This document shows, piece by piece, positions 12,966 to 21,000 of a DNA stretch of 64,000 nt. The notes under the pieces are model-generated. The model was not told the DNA's origin. It saw nothing but the letters and a program-made list of their open reading frames with translations, and ran no database searches. The translations under genes were made by a program, and so were the position numbers. The stretch covers positions 310,001-374,000 of the forward strand of contig JACKAV010000001.1 of assembly GCA_020634895.1 (NCBI GenBank), written 5' to 3'. The DNA is from Anaerolineales bacterium. Its GTDB lineage: Bacteria; Chloroflexota; Anaerolineae; Anaerolineales; Villigracilaceae. Position 1 is the stretch's first letter; each line of letters begins with the position of its first letter.

Positions 12966-15926
12966 ATGATGAACCTAAAAAACAATCACCCCCGTTGGGC
13001 AATTACTTATTTTCGTCTTTTTTTAATGTTAATAATAACTGGATCGATGCTCAACGTGGTCCCAGTTCATGCGGCGGAAGACGGTGAAACGAATAATTCT
13101 TACGGACCCGTCGCATTTACTATAAATGGTGCTGCTCCCGGCGCGGGGGTATATGATGATAGCGATTCAGGGTGGACGTATGATGGGGCATGGACGGCAC
13201 TCACTGGGCTGGTAGGACCGTACTCCGACACCATCCACCGCAGCCAGACCACAGGCGATGCGGCGTCTTTCAGCTTCAATGGGACGCAGTTCATTCTGAA
13301 GTACACACGATCTACTGACAATGGAGATTTGGATGTGTATGTGGACGATGTTAAGATCGATACACTTGACACGAGCGGTGATGCGCAATTCCAGTCTGTT
13401 TACGTTAGCCCGTTCTTTACATCAGGGGAACATATTGTGCGTTTCGAAAATGCTGGCGGCGGGATTTATGTCAATATCGATTCGATCGAGGTTGTGACAA
13501 CATCGATCCCTGGCGTGGGAGTTTATGATGATGGAGACACAGGATGGGCGTATGGCGGAGTATGGACAGCACTCACAGGGTTGACAGGTCCCTACTCTGA
13601 CACCATGCATCGCAGCCAGGATACTGGAGATGGGGCTTTCTTTGCCTTCAATGGAACACGGTTCATTCTAAAGTACACACAAGACACGAGCAATGGCAGC
13701 CTGGATATATATGTGGATGGAAATAAGATCACCACACTTGATACGAGCGGCGCTCTGGAATACCAAAAGACCTATACCAGCCCGCTCTTCCCATCTGAGG
13801 ATCACTACATCCGCTTCGAGAATGTTGGCGATGGAACCTATGTCAATATCGATTCGATCGAGGTTCTCGACACAGCTGTTCCGGGAGTGGGTGTCTATGA
13901 TGATGCAGATTCATTATGGACATACGACGGAACATGGACAGCTTTTACAGGGTTGACGGGTCCCTACTCTGGTACCATGCATCGCAGCCAAACCATAGGG
14001 GATAGGGCACTTTTTACTTTCAATGGCACGCAGTTTATTTTAAAGTATACGCAAGACACGGGCAATGGGGACCTGGATGTATATGTGGACGGGAATAAGA
14101 TCGCCACGATCGATACGAGCGGCTCTCAGCAATTCCAGACAACCTACTCCAGCCCGGTTTTAACTCTCGGGGATCATTTCGTAAGTTTCGAGAACGCGGG
14201 CGGTGGGACTTATGTCAACATCGATTCGATTGAGATATTGGATACATCTGCTCTTGATCTTCCGGACCTTGTTATAACTGGTGTTACTTTAACAGATCTA
14301 TCCATGAATCCGATCAGCGAAGTGAATACCGGTGAGGAGTTTTTGGTTAATATCGAGGTTACAAACCAGGGCGGTAATGATTACGAGGATTGGATTACTA
14401 GAAATGTCTACCTCGGACCAGCATCGTTGGTTGGAGGCTGCCATTCTGGTGACGATTCCTATTTTGATATAGAAACTACGTTAATCCCTTCAGGTGAATC
14501 TAGTACTCAATCGGTTTCTGTGACTATTAATAGTGCTGGAACCTATAACTTATATGTTTATGTGGATGTAACCTGCTCGGTTGATGAAACAAATGAAGAT
14601 AATAATGATTATGAGCCGATTACAGTGAATGTTGGCACACAGGTGGATGTGAAAATTGGCAGCACTTCAGAGGGACCTTATTTTCTGCAAAGGGGGCAGG
14701 AAAAACGTCTTACCTACCCGCTCTCAGGTGGTCCGGTCACGGTTGAAAGTTCAGATGGCACGAATATTGTTTCAGCTATCCGTTTACAGTCTGTTGAATC
14801 CACCACTAACAATACACTTCGCAGTTTTGTTGAAACCATGGGGATTCCAAGCAGTATGGTGTCATACAAATATTATTTTCCCTCTTATACGGGTACCTTC
14901 GCGCCTCTAAATTCACAGATCCGTTTCTCCAATTTGGATGATATAACTACCAGAATCCGTGTAACCATTGGAAATGAGATCGTGTGGGAACAAGATGTAC
15001 CTGGCGTAACCCAACCGCAATTAGGTTCCCCGGAACGCCGGTTGAATTTTCTAATTAGTGGGGGACCTGTAATCGTAGAAAGTCTAGACCCTAATAAGAA
15101 AATAGTCTCAACTATCCGCTTGCAAGTGGCTAATAATGGCGCTTTATATAGTTTTGCTGAAACTGTTGGCATCCCAGTGGAAGCGCTATCTTACTCTTAT
15201 TCTTTTTCGTCGTATACAAATACTTTCGCTCCACTAAATTCACAGATTCGTTTTTCGAATCTGGATGCAACGACTACTCGGATCCGTGTAACTATTGGAG
15301 ATACGATTTGGTGGGAAGATAATGTGCCAGGTTACAATGAGCCGCAATTAGGTTCCTCTGAACGTCGTTTGTCCTTTCCAGTAAGTGGGGGACCCGTGGT
15401 CGTAGAAAGTTTGGATACCTCTAAGAAAATTATTTCTGCCATTCGTCTGCAAGCTTTCGATCCTAACACTTCGACACTACATTCCTTTATTGAAACCATG
15501 GGCGTCCCGAAGGAAATATTGTCTTATAAATATTATTTTCCATCTTACAACAATCTCTTTACACCATTAAACTCACAAATCCGGTTTTCTAATCTTGAAG
15601 CAACGACTACTCGGATTCGTATCACGATTGGTCCTGATATCGTCTGGGAAGACAATGTGCCGGGCTTAGCAGAACCAAATTTAGGCTTGCCAGAACGCCG
15701 GTTGACTTTCAATGTCAGTGGCGGACCAGTAATTGTTGAAAGTTTGGATCCTTCTCGGAAAATTGTGGCTGCCATTCGTTTACAAGTAGCGAATAATGGC
15801 GCTTTGTACAGTTTTTCTGAAACTGTGGGTGTCCCTTTCGAGAAACTATCCAGTGCTTACTATTTCCCTTCATACACCGGGACATTTGCCCCCTTGAATT
15901 CACAGCTACGTTTTGGAGTCCCTTAG
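12966..15926 (+). CDS. Secreted multi-repeat surface protein (3 beta-sandwich repeats, CARDB-like, 4 C-terminal repeats)
   Basis: 986 residues. An N-terminal signal peptide (hydrophobic 13-33, cleavage likely after VHA at 36) is followed by three near-identical repeats at about 58-179, 182-303 and 306-427 (GVYDDxDxxWTYDGxWTA, GPYSxTMHRSQ, FxFNGTQFILKYT, DVYVDxxKI, TYVNIDSIEV). These look like beta-sandwich carbohydrate-binding modules. Residues about 431-555 resemble a CARDB adhesion domain (LPDLVITGVTL, FLVNIEVTNQGG, DETNEDNNDY). Four repeats of about 110 residues follow (ERRL..VSGGPVxVES, xIxSAIRLQ, SFxETMGVP, LNSQIRFSNL, TRIRVTIG..WE); the last stops at LNSQLRFGVP. No sortase motif or membrane anchor seen. 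Placed between rhamnose synthesis and glycan export, it may bind the exported polymer; that is inference. Confidence 0.85.
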   Translation: MMNLKNNHPRWAITYFRLFLMLIITGSMLNVVPVHAAEDGETNNSYGPVAFTINGAAPGAGVYDDSDSGWTYDGAWTALTGLVGPYSDTIHRSQTTGDAASFSFNGTQFILKYTRSTDNGDLDVYVDDVKIDTLDTSGDAQFQSVYVSPFFTSGEHIVRFENAGGGIYVNIDSIEVVTTSIPGVGVYDDGDTGWAYGGVWTALTGLTGPYSDTMHRSQDTGDGAFFAFNGTRFILKYTQDTSNGSLDIYVDGNKITTLDTSGALEYQKTYTSPLFPSEDHYIRFENVGDGTYVNIDSIEVLDTAVPGVGVYDDADSLWTYDGTWTAFTGLTGPYSGTMHRSQTIGDRALFTFNGTQFILKYTQDTGNGDLDVYVDGNKIATIDTSGSQQFQTTYSSPVLTLGDHFVSFENAGGGTYVNIDSIEILDTSALDLPDLVITGVTLTDLSMNPISEVNTGEEFLVNIEVTNQGGNDYEDWITRNVYLGPASLVGGCHSGDDSYFDIETTLIPSGESSTQSVSVTINSAGTYNLYVYVDVTCSVDETNEDNNDYEPITVNVGTQVDVKIGSTSEGPYFLQRGQEKRLTYPLSGGPVTVESSDGTNIVSAIRLQSVESTTNNTLRSFVETMGIPSSMVSYKYYFPSYTGTFAPLNSQIRFSNLDDITTRIRVTIGNEIVWEQDVPGVTQPQLGSPERRLNFLISGGPVIVESLDPNKKIVSTIRLQVANNGALYSFAETVGIPVEALSYSYSFSSYTNTFAPLNSQIRFSNLDATTTRIRVTIGDTIWWEDNVPGYNEPQLGSSERRLSFPVSGGPVVVESLDTSKKIISAIRLQAFDPNTSTLHSFIETMGVPKEILSYKYYFPSYNNLFTPLNSQIRFSNLEATTTRIRITIGPDIVWEDNVPGLAEPNLGLPERRLTFNVSGGPVIVESLDPSRKIVAAIRLQVANNGALYSFSETVGVPFEKLSSAYYFPSYTGTFAPLNSQLRFGVP

Positions 15927-15959
15927 GCTAATTGTTCGTGTCGTCTGAATAAATTAAAC

Positions 15960-15996
15960 AGCCCAAAATCTTTACACAATATAGAGATTTTGGGCT
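15960..15996 (+). terminator. Likely terminator after secreted repeat protein
   Basis: AGCCCAAAATCT, 13-nt loop, AGATTTTGGGCT: a perfect 12-bp stem, 34 bp past the stop. It is followed by only a weak T stretch (AAATTCTT). The rest of 15997-16284 holds no supported gene or RNA. Confidence 0.6.
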
Positions 15997-16284
15997 AAAT
16001 TCTTGAGACAGGTCGATTGTATCAAATGGGAAATTGGACGGGCTTACTTATACCCCAAACTCAAGTTAATAATCGTGTCCTCAATTTGGCCCGTTAGGTT
16101 AGCTATACGAATTCCCCCAAGCCAGATGCTTTTTCGCAATTTATCTTTCTGCTTCTTTTTCTATCCTTGTTACTTCCTTTTCCTGACTTTGCTACAGCCA
16201 TGCACACCGTTAAGAAAGCCCCTGTCTATATTGTTTGAAGTGGTGTAAAATACAATGCTTTTTATTGGCATTACATGTACAATG

Positions 16285-16313
16285 TTGTAACTTTTGGCTT
16301 TGTCAAGCATAAT
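16285..16313 (+). promoter_or_regulatory. Putative promoter of the wzm-wzt operon
   Basis: TTGTAA (16285-16290), 17-bp spacer, CATAAT (16308-16313), in the AT-rich 450-bp gap before the exporter genes. Confidence 0.4.
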
Positions 16314-16378
16314 ATAGTTCTGAATTGTTGTGTCTTGTGGTTTGTATAACTTACAAACCTTCAAAAAGGATAGTTTGT

Positions 16379-17218
16379 ATGTTTTCTTCGGCTCTAAACA
16401 TATCAACGAATATCAGGGCTTTCATTGAACTGCTCATGGTTTTCCGCCTAAGGGGAAGATTGATCTTTGAACTTGCCAAACGAGAGGTTTTTGACCGCTA
16501 TGCAGGTCAGGTATTTGGTGTTCTCTGGACAATTGGGCATCCATTGATTATTGTCTTAATTTATATTTTTATATTTGGTTTTGTTTTCACGATGCGGGTT
16601 GGGGGAACATTGGATATGCCTCTCGATTACACCTCGTATTTGCTTTCCGGACTTATTCCATGGCTTATATTTTCGGAAGTATTGGGCAAAGCCAGTACAT
16701 TGATCGTCAATAATGCGAATGTTGTTAAACAGGTGGTTTTTCCGGTTGAGGTGTTCCCGATTAAAACAGTGCTTGCATCAATTGGGACTTTTATAATATT
16801 TCTTGTTTTGTTGACCATTTACGCCTTGGTTGCAAATGGATTTATTCCATGGACATATGTTCTTCTTCCCTTCCTTGTAATTTTGCAAACTTTTGCAATG
16901 ATTGGCGTCAGTTATTTACTTTCTGCAATCGGTGTGTATTTTCGTGATCTAAAGGATTTTGTGCAAATATTCAATTCGATCGCCTTCTTTGTTATGCCGA
17001 TTCTATATCTGCCAGAAGCAGTTCCTTCTGCACTTCGCCTGATGTTATATCTAAATCCATTGAGTTACATGATATGGGTTTATCAAGATGCCCTGTATTT
17101 TGGCAAATTTAATCATTTATGGGCTTGGGCAGTGTTTGGTTTGGGAAGTCTTGTGATCTTTATCCTCGGATATCGTGTCTTCCGCAGGCTAAGTGTTATG
17201 TTTGGGAATGTCTTATGA
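16379..17218 (+). CDS. wzm: ABC-2 type polysaccharide export permease (Wzm-like)
   Basis: 279 residues from ATG 16379 (AAAGGA upstream; the open frame extends 18 codons further). N-terminal LIFELAKREVFDRYAGQVFGVLWTIGHPLI is the hallmark of Wzm/KpsM/TagG permeases. Six membrane segments follow, with the ABC-2 signature around YFRDLKDFVQIFNSIAFFVMPI and YLNPLSYMIWVYQDAL. It forms the channel for lipid-linked polysaccharide with the ATPase encoded next, whose ATG overlaps its stop by 4 bp. Confidence 0.95.
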   Translation: MFSSALNISTNIRAFIELLMVFRLRGRLIFELAKREVFDRYAGQVFGVLWTIGHPLIIVLIYIFIFGFVFTMRVGGTLDMPLDYTSYLLSGLIPWLIFSEVLGKASTLIVNNANVVKQVVFPVEVFPIKTVLASIGTFIIFLVLLTIYALVANGFIPWTYVLLPFLVILQTFAMIGVSYLLSAIGVYFRDLKDFVQIFNSIAFFVMPILYLPEAVPSALRLMLYLNPLSYMIWVYQDALYFGKFNHLWAWAVFGLGSLVIFILGYRVFRRLSVMFGNVL

Positions 17219-18897
17219 GTTTGTCAGAGGATATTGCGATTCGTGTTGACAACCTTTCAAAGGAATTTAAACTCTATGCTCGCCCGGCAGATATGTTTAT
17301 TGAACTTATAAAGGGAAAGCCGCGTTATAAATCTTTTTGGGCTTTGAAAGATATTTCTTTTAATGTTCATCGGGGACAGGTGGTGGGCATATTAGGGAGA
17401 AATGGTGCAGGAAAAAGCACACTACTCAAGATAATCTCTGGCACATTAGATAGAACCTCAGGCGAGATCATGACACGTGGAAGGATTTCATCTATCCTGG
17501 AATTGGGAACTGGTTTCAATCCCGAATATACAGGACGGGAAAATATTTATCTCGGTGGTTTGATGGTGGGTATGTCCAGCAGAGAGGTACGCGAAAAAGA
17601 GGATTGGATCATTGAGTTTAGTGAATTAAGAAATTTTATTGATCAGCCTTTCAAAACATATTCTTCAGGGATGCAAGCACGCCTGACTTTTTCGACTGCC
17701 ATCTGTGTCGATCCTGATATTTTGATTGTAGATGAGGCTTTATCTGTTGGCGACGCTCGGTTTACCCGTAAGAGTTTTTCCAAAATGGAGGAGTTTCGTA
17801 AAGAGGGGCGTACCATTCTGTTGGTTTCTCACAATACCAACCAAGTTGCGTCATTTTGTGATTACGCGTTAATCCTTGAACGCGGCCAGATATATGATCA
17901 AGGGGAGCCCTCGCGCTTGCGGGGAGTGTATTATGATCTACTTTTTGGTAGACACGATGATCGTGTGAAAGAAAATGGAGAAGCATCTGATACCTTTGTT
18001 GAGAGTCAACTTCAGGTTGTGGAAACTTCTATTGGTGATAGTGAATATATTATTGATCCTGTAACTATTAAAAATGAGACTGGCTATTGCTGGCGTGTTG
18101 ATCTATTAAACTTGCCTATCGAAGGTGATTCTCCAGAACAGCCTCGATGGTCAAACTATGTTTTATGCGAAGATGGTCAGCCTGTGGGCGCCGGACATTC
18201 TTCTCATGAATTCATTCGCAATATTGGAAAAGGATTTTTTTCGCACTGGGGGAAGATTCTCCTTTTTTCTACAAGTGACAATAGTAACCCACAATCCAAT
18301 GGACGTGTGTATTCTCTAAAGCGGGAGGATAACATTGCGGAGCCGATCAGAGAGGGAGAAGCATCTGAACACCGTGCCATTCGTCAGGCGGCTTTAGTGA
18401 AACTTGGCTTGAAACGTCCGTTTGTCGACGAGGAAAATTCCCGCGTTACCCGTTATGGAAATGGCAAGGCGGAGTTTTTGGATTTTGGCATCCTTGATGG
18501 GAATGGCAGGAAGGTTAATAATCTGATCTCTGGAAGAAACTACACCTTTTTTTCACAGGCAGTTTTTTATGAAAATGCTCAGGTGGTATCCTCAGGATTT
18601 GGTGTAAGTAGCGTGCAAGGTATGGAATTGTACGGGGTAAATGCATTTGTCCAGAATAAAAAGATTTTCAACGTAAAAAAAGGAAGTGTTGTGGAGACAA
18701 AAGCCGAAATCACTATGTGGCTGACAAATGGGCAATACTTTATGTCGATTTCCATTGGTGACCCTGAAATAGAAAGCGATGGAAAGTTTGATCAAAGATT
18801 TGATTCGTTCCAATTTGAAGTAGCGAATCGTGTAGGAATTCATACAACTTCTATTGTGAACTTAGACGAAAAGTTTTCGATTGATCAAATAAAATAG
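17215..18897 (+). CDS. wzt: Polysaccharide ABC exporter ATPase (Wzt-like) with inserted SDNSDPR module and Wzt_C-like domain
   Basis: 560 residues. NBD about 1-245: Walker A GRNGAGKST (61-69), signature YSSGMQARL (149-157), Walker B ILIVDEALSVGD (169-180), H-loop SHN (205-207). It energises export of the finished glycan. A Wzt_C-type beta-sandwich about 405-550 (AEFLDFGILDGNGRKVNNL, FGVSSVQGMELYGVN) would recognise a terminal sugar modification. Between them, residues about 284-369, sits the recurring module found in four other proteins here (CEDGQPV, H-x2-FIR, FSHW, FSTSDNSNPQSNGRVY). Normal Wzt proteins pass from NBD to Wzt_C by a short linker, so this is an insertion. Starts by ATGA overlap with wzm. 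Confidence 0.93.
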   Translation: MSLSEDIAIRVDNLSKEFKLYARPADMFIELIKGKPRYKSFWALKDISFNVHRGQVVGILGRNGAGKSTLLKIISGTLDRTSGEIMTRGRISSILELGTGFNPEYTGRENIYLGGLMVGMSSREVREKEDWIIEFSELRNFIDQPFKTYSSGMQARLTFSTAICVDPDILIVDEALSVGDARFTRKSFSKMEEFRKEGRTILLVSHNTNQVASFCDYALILERGQIYDQGEPSRLRGVYYDLLFGRHDDRVKENGEASDTFVESQLQVVETSIGDSEYIIDPVTIKNETGYCWRVDLLNLPIEGDSPEQPRWSNYVLCEDGQPVGAGHSSHEFIRNIGKGFFSHWGKILLFSTSDNSNPQSNGRVYSLKREDNIAEPIREGEASEHRAIRQAALVKLGLKRPFVDEENSRVTRYGNGKAEFLDFGILDGNGRKVNNLISGRNYTFFSQAVFYENAQVVSSGFGVSSVQGMELYGVNAFVQNKKIFNVKKGSVVETKAEITMWLTNGQYFMSISIGDPEIESDGKFDQRFDSFQFEVANRVGIHTTSIVNLDEKFSIDQIK

Positions 18898-18995
18898 GTA
18901 TTCATCGAAAAACCCCTTAATTTTGGCAGTTGCGAGACACTCACTTATTATATTTTGGTAGATTAAGTAAGTTTATAACATTTGGAGATAGGAAA

Positions 18996-20051
18996 ATGGC
19001 GATATTACTTAAATGCAATTCAATATTCCTTCATGTTCCTAAAACAGCCGGAAATTGGGTTGCTGATATTCTTGAAAAGAACGATCTAGTGTTTTCACAT
19101 TTTGGTGGAAAACATTCCAACATGGAGCAAATCAATACTTTCGAGAAATGGTTTAACCTACCTGAGCAGTATTATAGGCCTAAACAACCGTTTACCAAGT
19201 TCTGTTTTGTTCGGAACCCATTCGGTTGGTATGAGTCTTTTTTTAAAATGCAGCGTAAGTTGAACTGGCCTAAATGGGGTGTTGATCCTGCTGTATGGCA
19301 CCCTAATGCAGCCTTGGATGGACTTGGAAGCCAAGATTTCAATATGTTTGTTTCGAATGTGTTAAAACGATGTCCTGGTTATGTGAGTAATCTCTATGGA
19401 TGGTATCTATTACCCCGTATTGATTTTGTGGGTAGGCAGGAAAACCTGGCAGAAGATATGGAGACCATCCTAGAGGGTTTGGGCGTTTCCTTTGACCGAG
19501 ATGTTCTTTGGAAGACAGCACCTGTAAATAAAAGCGATGATGCAGATATTCATTGGGAACCAGATATTAGAGAAGAGGTAGCTTATACCGAGTTTTCGGT
19601 CTTTAAGCAATTTGGTTATGAATACTTATTGCCATGGAATTCCGGCAAGGAAATGATCAGCGCTTATAGTGTTGATCGAAGGGAATATGGAATTTATGGT
19701 GAAGGGGAGACGTATATTCCGAAGTCATACACATATAATGCGTCTAAGATTGAAACATTGCAGGCTCCATTCATCCATGAGGCGGGATATGCGTGGAAAA
19801 TCTCCCTGCCAAAATATGAGTCTATTGCAGATGATGAAGAGTTGGGTAAGGCACATCGATCAAAAATGATCATGTTTGAGGATGGACAACCATTGTGGCA
19901 AAGACATATTTATCATGAAGAAATACGCCGTCTTGGAGAAGGACGTTATTCACATTGGAAGAGTAATTTGTTTTTTTCGACCACAGATAATTCAGACCCC
20001 AACACAAATGGACGAATCTACCAAATTGTTTTTCTAGAAAAAGAAGAGTAG
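18996..20051 (+). CDS. Sulfotransferase family protein with C-terminal SDNSDPR module
   Basis: 351 residues from ATG 18996 (GGAGATAGGAAA upstream; an upstream TTG at 18930 is unsupported). Residues 1-215 read as a PAPS-dependent sulfotransferase: 5'-phosphosulfate loop FLHVPKTAGNWV (11-22), 3'-phosphate motif FVRNPFGWYESFF (71-83). A linker leads to the recurring module at 259-348 (FEDGQPL, YHEEIRRLGEGRYSHW, FSTTDNSDPNTNGRIY). The YSHW variant groups it with the copy in the exporter ATPase. It implies a sulfated polysaccharide; acceptor unknown. 98 bp after wzt, same strand. Confidence 0.85.
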   Translation: MAILLKCNSIFLHVPKTAGNWVADILEKNDLVFSHFGGKHSNMEQINTFEKWFNLPEQYYRPKQPFTKFCFVRNPFGWYESFFKMQRKLNWPKWGVDPAVWHPNAALDGLGSQDFNMFVSNVLKRCPGYVSNLYGWYLLPRIDFVGRQENLAEDMETILEGLGVSFDRDVLWKTAPVNKSDDADIHWEPDIREEVAYTEFSVFKQFGYEYLLPWNSGKEMISAYSVDRREYGIYGEGETYIPKSYTYNASKIETLQAPFIHEAGYAWKISLPKYESIADDEELGKAHRSKMIMFEDGQPLWQRHIYHEEIRRLGEGRYSHWKSNLFFSTTDNSDPNTNGRIYQIVFLEKEE

Positions 20052-20061
20052 TAAGCATATT

Positions 20062-20982
20062 AGACATTATCCGAAATAATAAAACAGCGTTATGATGAGT
20101 AGATACTGAGTTATGAAGAGCTAAAAAAACAAGCTGAGATAGTTTCTAAACTTTACCAATCTGACTGTAGCAGAGTTTACTGAACTACTGCCATTCTTTG
20201 AGAATGGACTATGGGAAAGTGTATCCTGTCCCTCAAACAAAGATAGGAGCAGCACGGAAACGAAAAGCAAGCGGAGAACGTAAAAGTTCACTTGATTGCA
20301 TTGAGCAGAAACTTCTTTTTGCACAGGTCTATCAGAAAATTATCCATTGCAATCGTTTCAAGGCGAGCTATTTGGAATGGCGCAAAGCCGAGGCAACGAG
20401 TGGGTTGCCAATATCTAAACAAACCTTGGATGATATTGGTGTGATGTCAAGAAGTTTAAACAGAAGGGCGAAAGTCAACCTGATACTGCGGATTTTATCA
20501 CTGATGGCACAGAAACGCCCCGTCAGTGACCCAAAAAGGTTGGAATACAGGCTCTGCATTACAGTGGATAGAAGACATGATTATTACAACAGCCAAAAGG
20601 GAACGGGAGTCGCTTCTGACTCATACCTGCGAGGAAAGACTTATGATAAGAAGGTGCATGCATGGAAGAGATTTCTTATCCATGAACACATGTATCTCCA
20701 CAAAGATACAGGGTCTAAAGACTACGAACCGAAAGTGGGTAAACTGTATCAACCGAAAAAAACCGCGCAGTAAAGAGTTGACCGATTGTGAAAAAGAAAA
20801 GAATCATAAGGTGTTGAAGGTGCTGTCTAAAGTTGAACATGCTCTTTCAGGGTTCAAGTAGTCTCGGATTGTTAAAGATGTTTTGAGAAATACCGAGGAT
20901 AACTTTTTGGTTATTGTCTGTTGGTGTTGACTGTCGCAAGAATCATCTGAAATTATGATCATTTTTTTTCGGAGACTGTCTA
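20062..20982 (+). mobile_element. Dead IS5-like insertion sequence
   Basis: 921 bp bounded by imperfect inverted ends: TAGACATTATCCGAAA at 20062 and the complement of TAGACAGTCTCCGAAA ending at 20982. A possible TA target duplication sits at the outermost bases, as in some IS5-family groups. The single transposase gene inside is broken in several places. It separates the sulfotransferase from the first asnB gene. Confidence 0.8.
20112..20930 (+). pseudogene. Frameshifted transposase (IS5 family, DDE_Tnp_4-like)
   Basis: Pieces of one transposase appear in different frames: YEELKKQAEIVSKL (from 20112), FTNLTVAEFTELLPFFENG (about 20153-20207), then KIGAARKRKASGERKS and EQKLLFAQVYQK (20198-20773 frame), DYYNSQKGTG and KDTGSKDYEP near the DDE core, RKKPRSKELT...KVEHALSGFK in the next frame (to about 20861), and RIVKDVLRNTED after a further shift. 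At least three to four frame changes make it non-functional. The longest piece is 191 codons. Confidence 0.85.
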
Positions 20983-21000
20983 TTAATTAAAGGAGTTTCA

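Noticed and set aside
13100..14220. Regular DNA repetition that at first looked like a tandem repeat locus or CRISPR-like array
   Set aside because: The period is about 370 bp, in frame, and explained by three coding repeats of the secreted protein.
16003..16248. 81-codon open frame in the 450-bp gap before wzm
   Set aside because: No ribosome binding site, no recognisable family, erratic composition; treated as chance.
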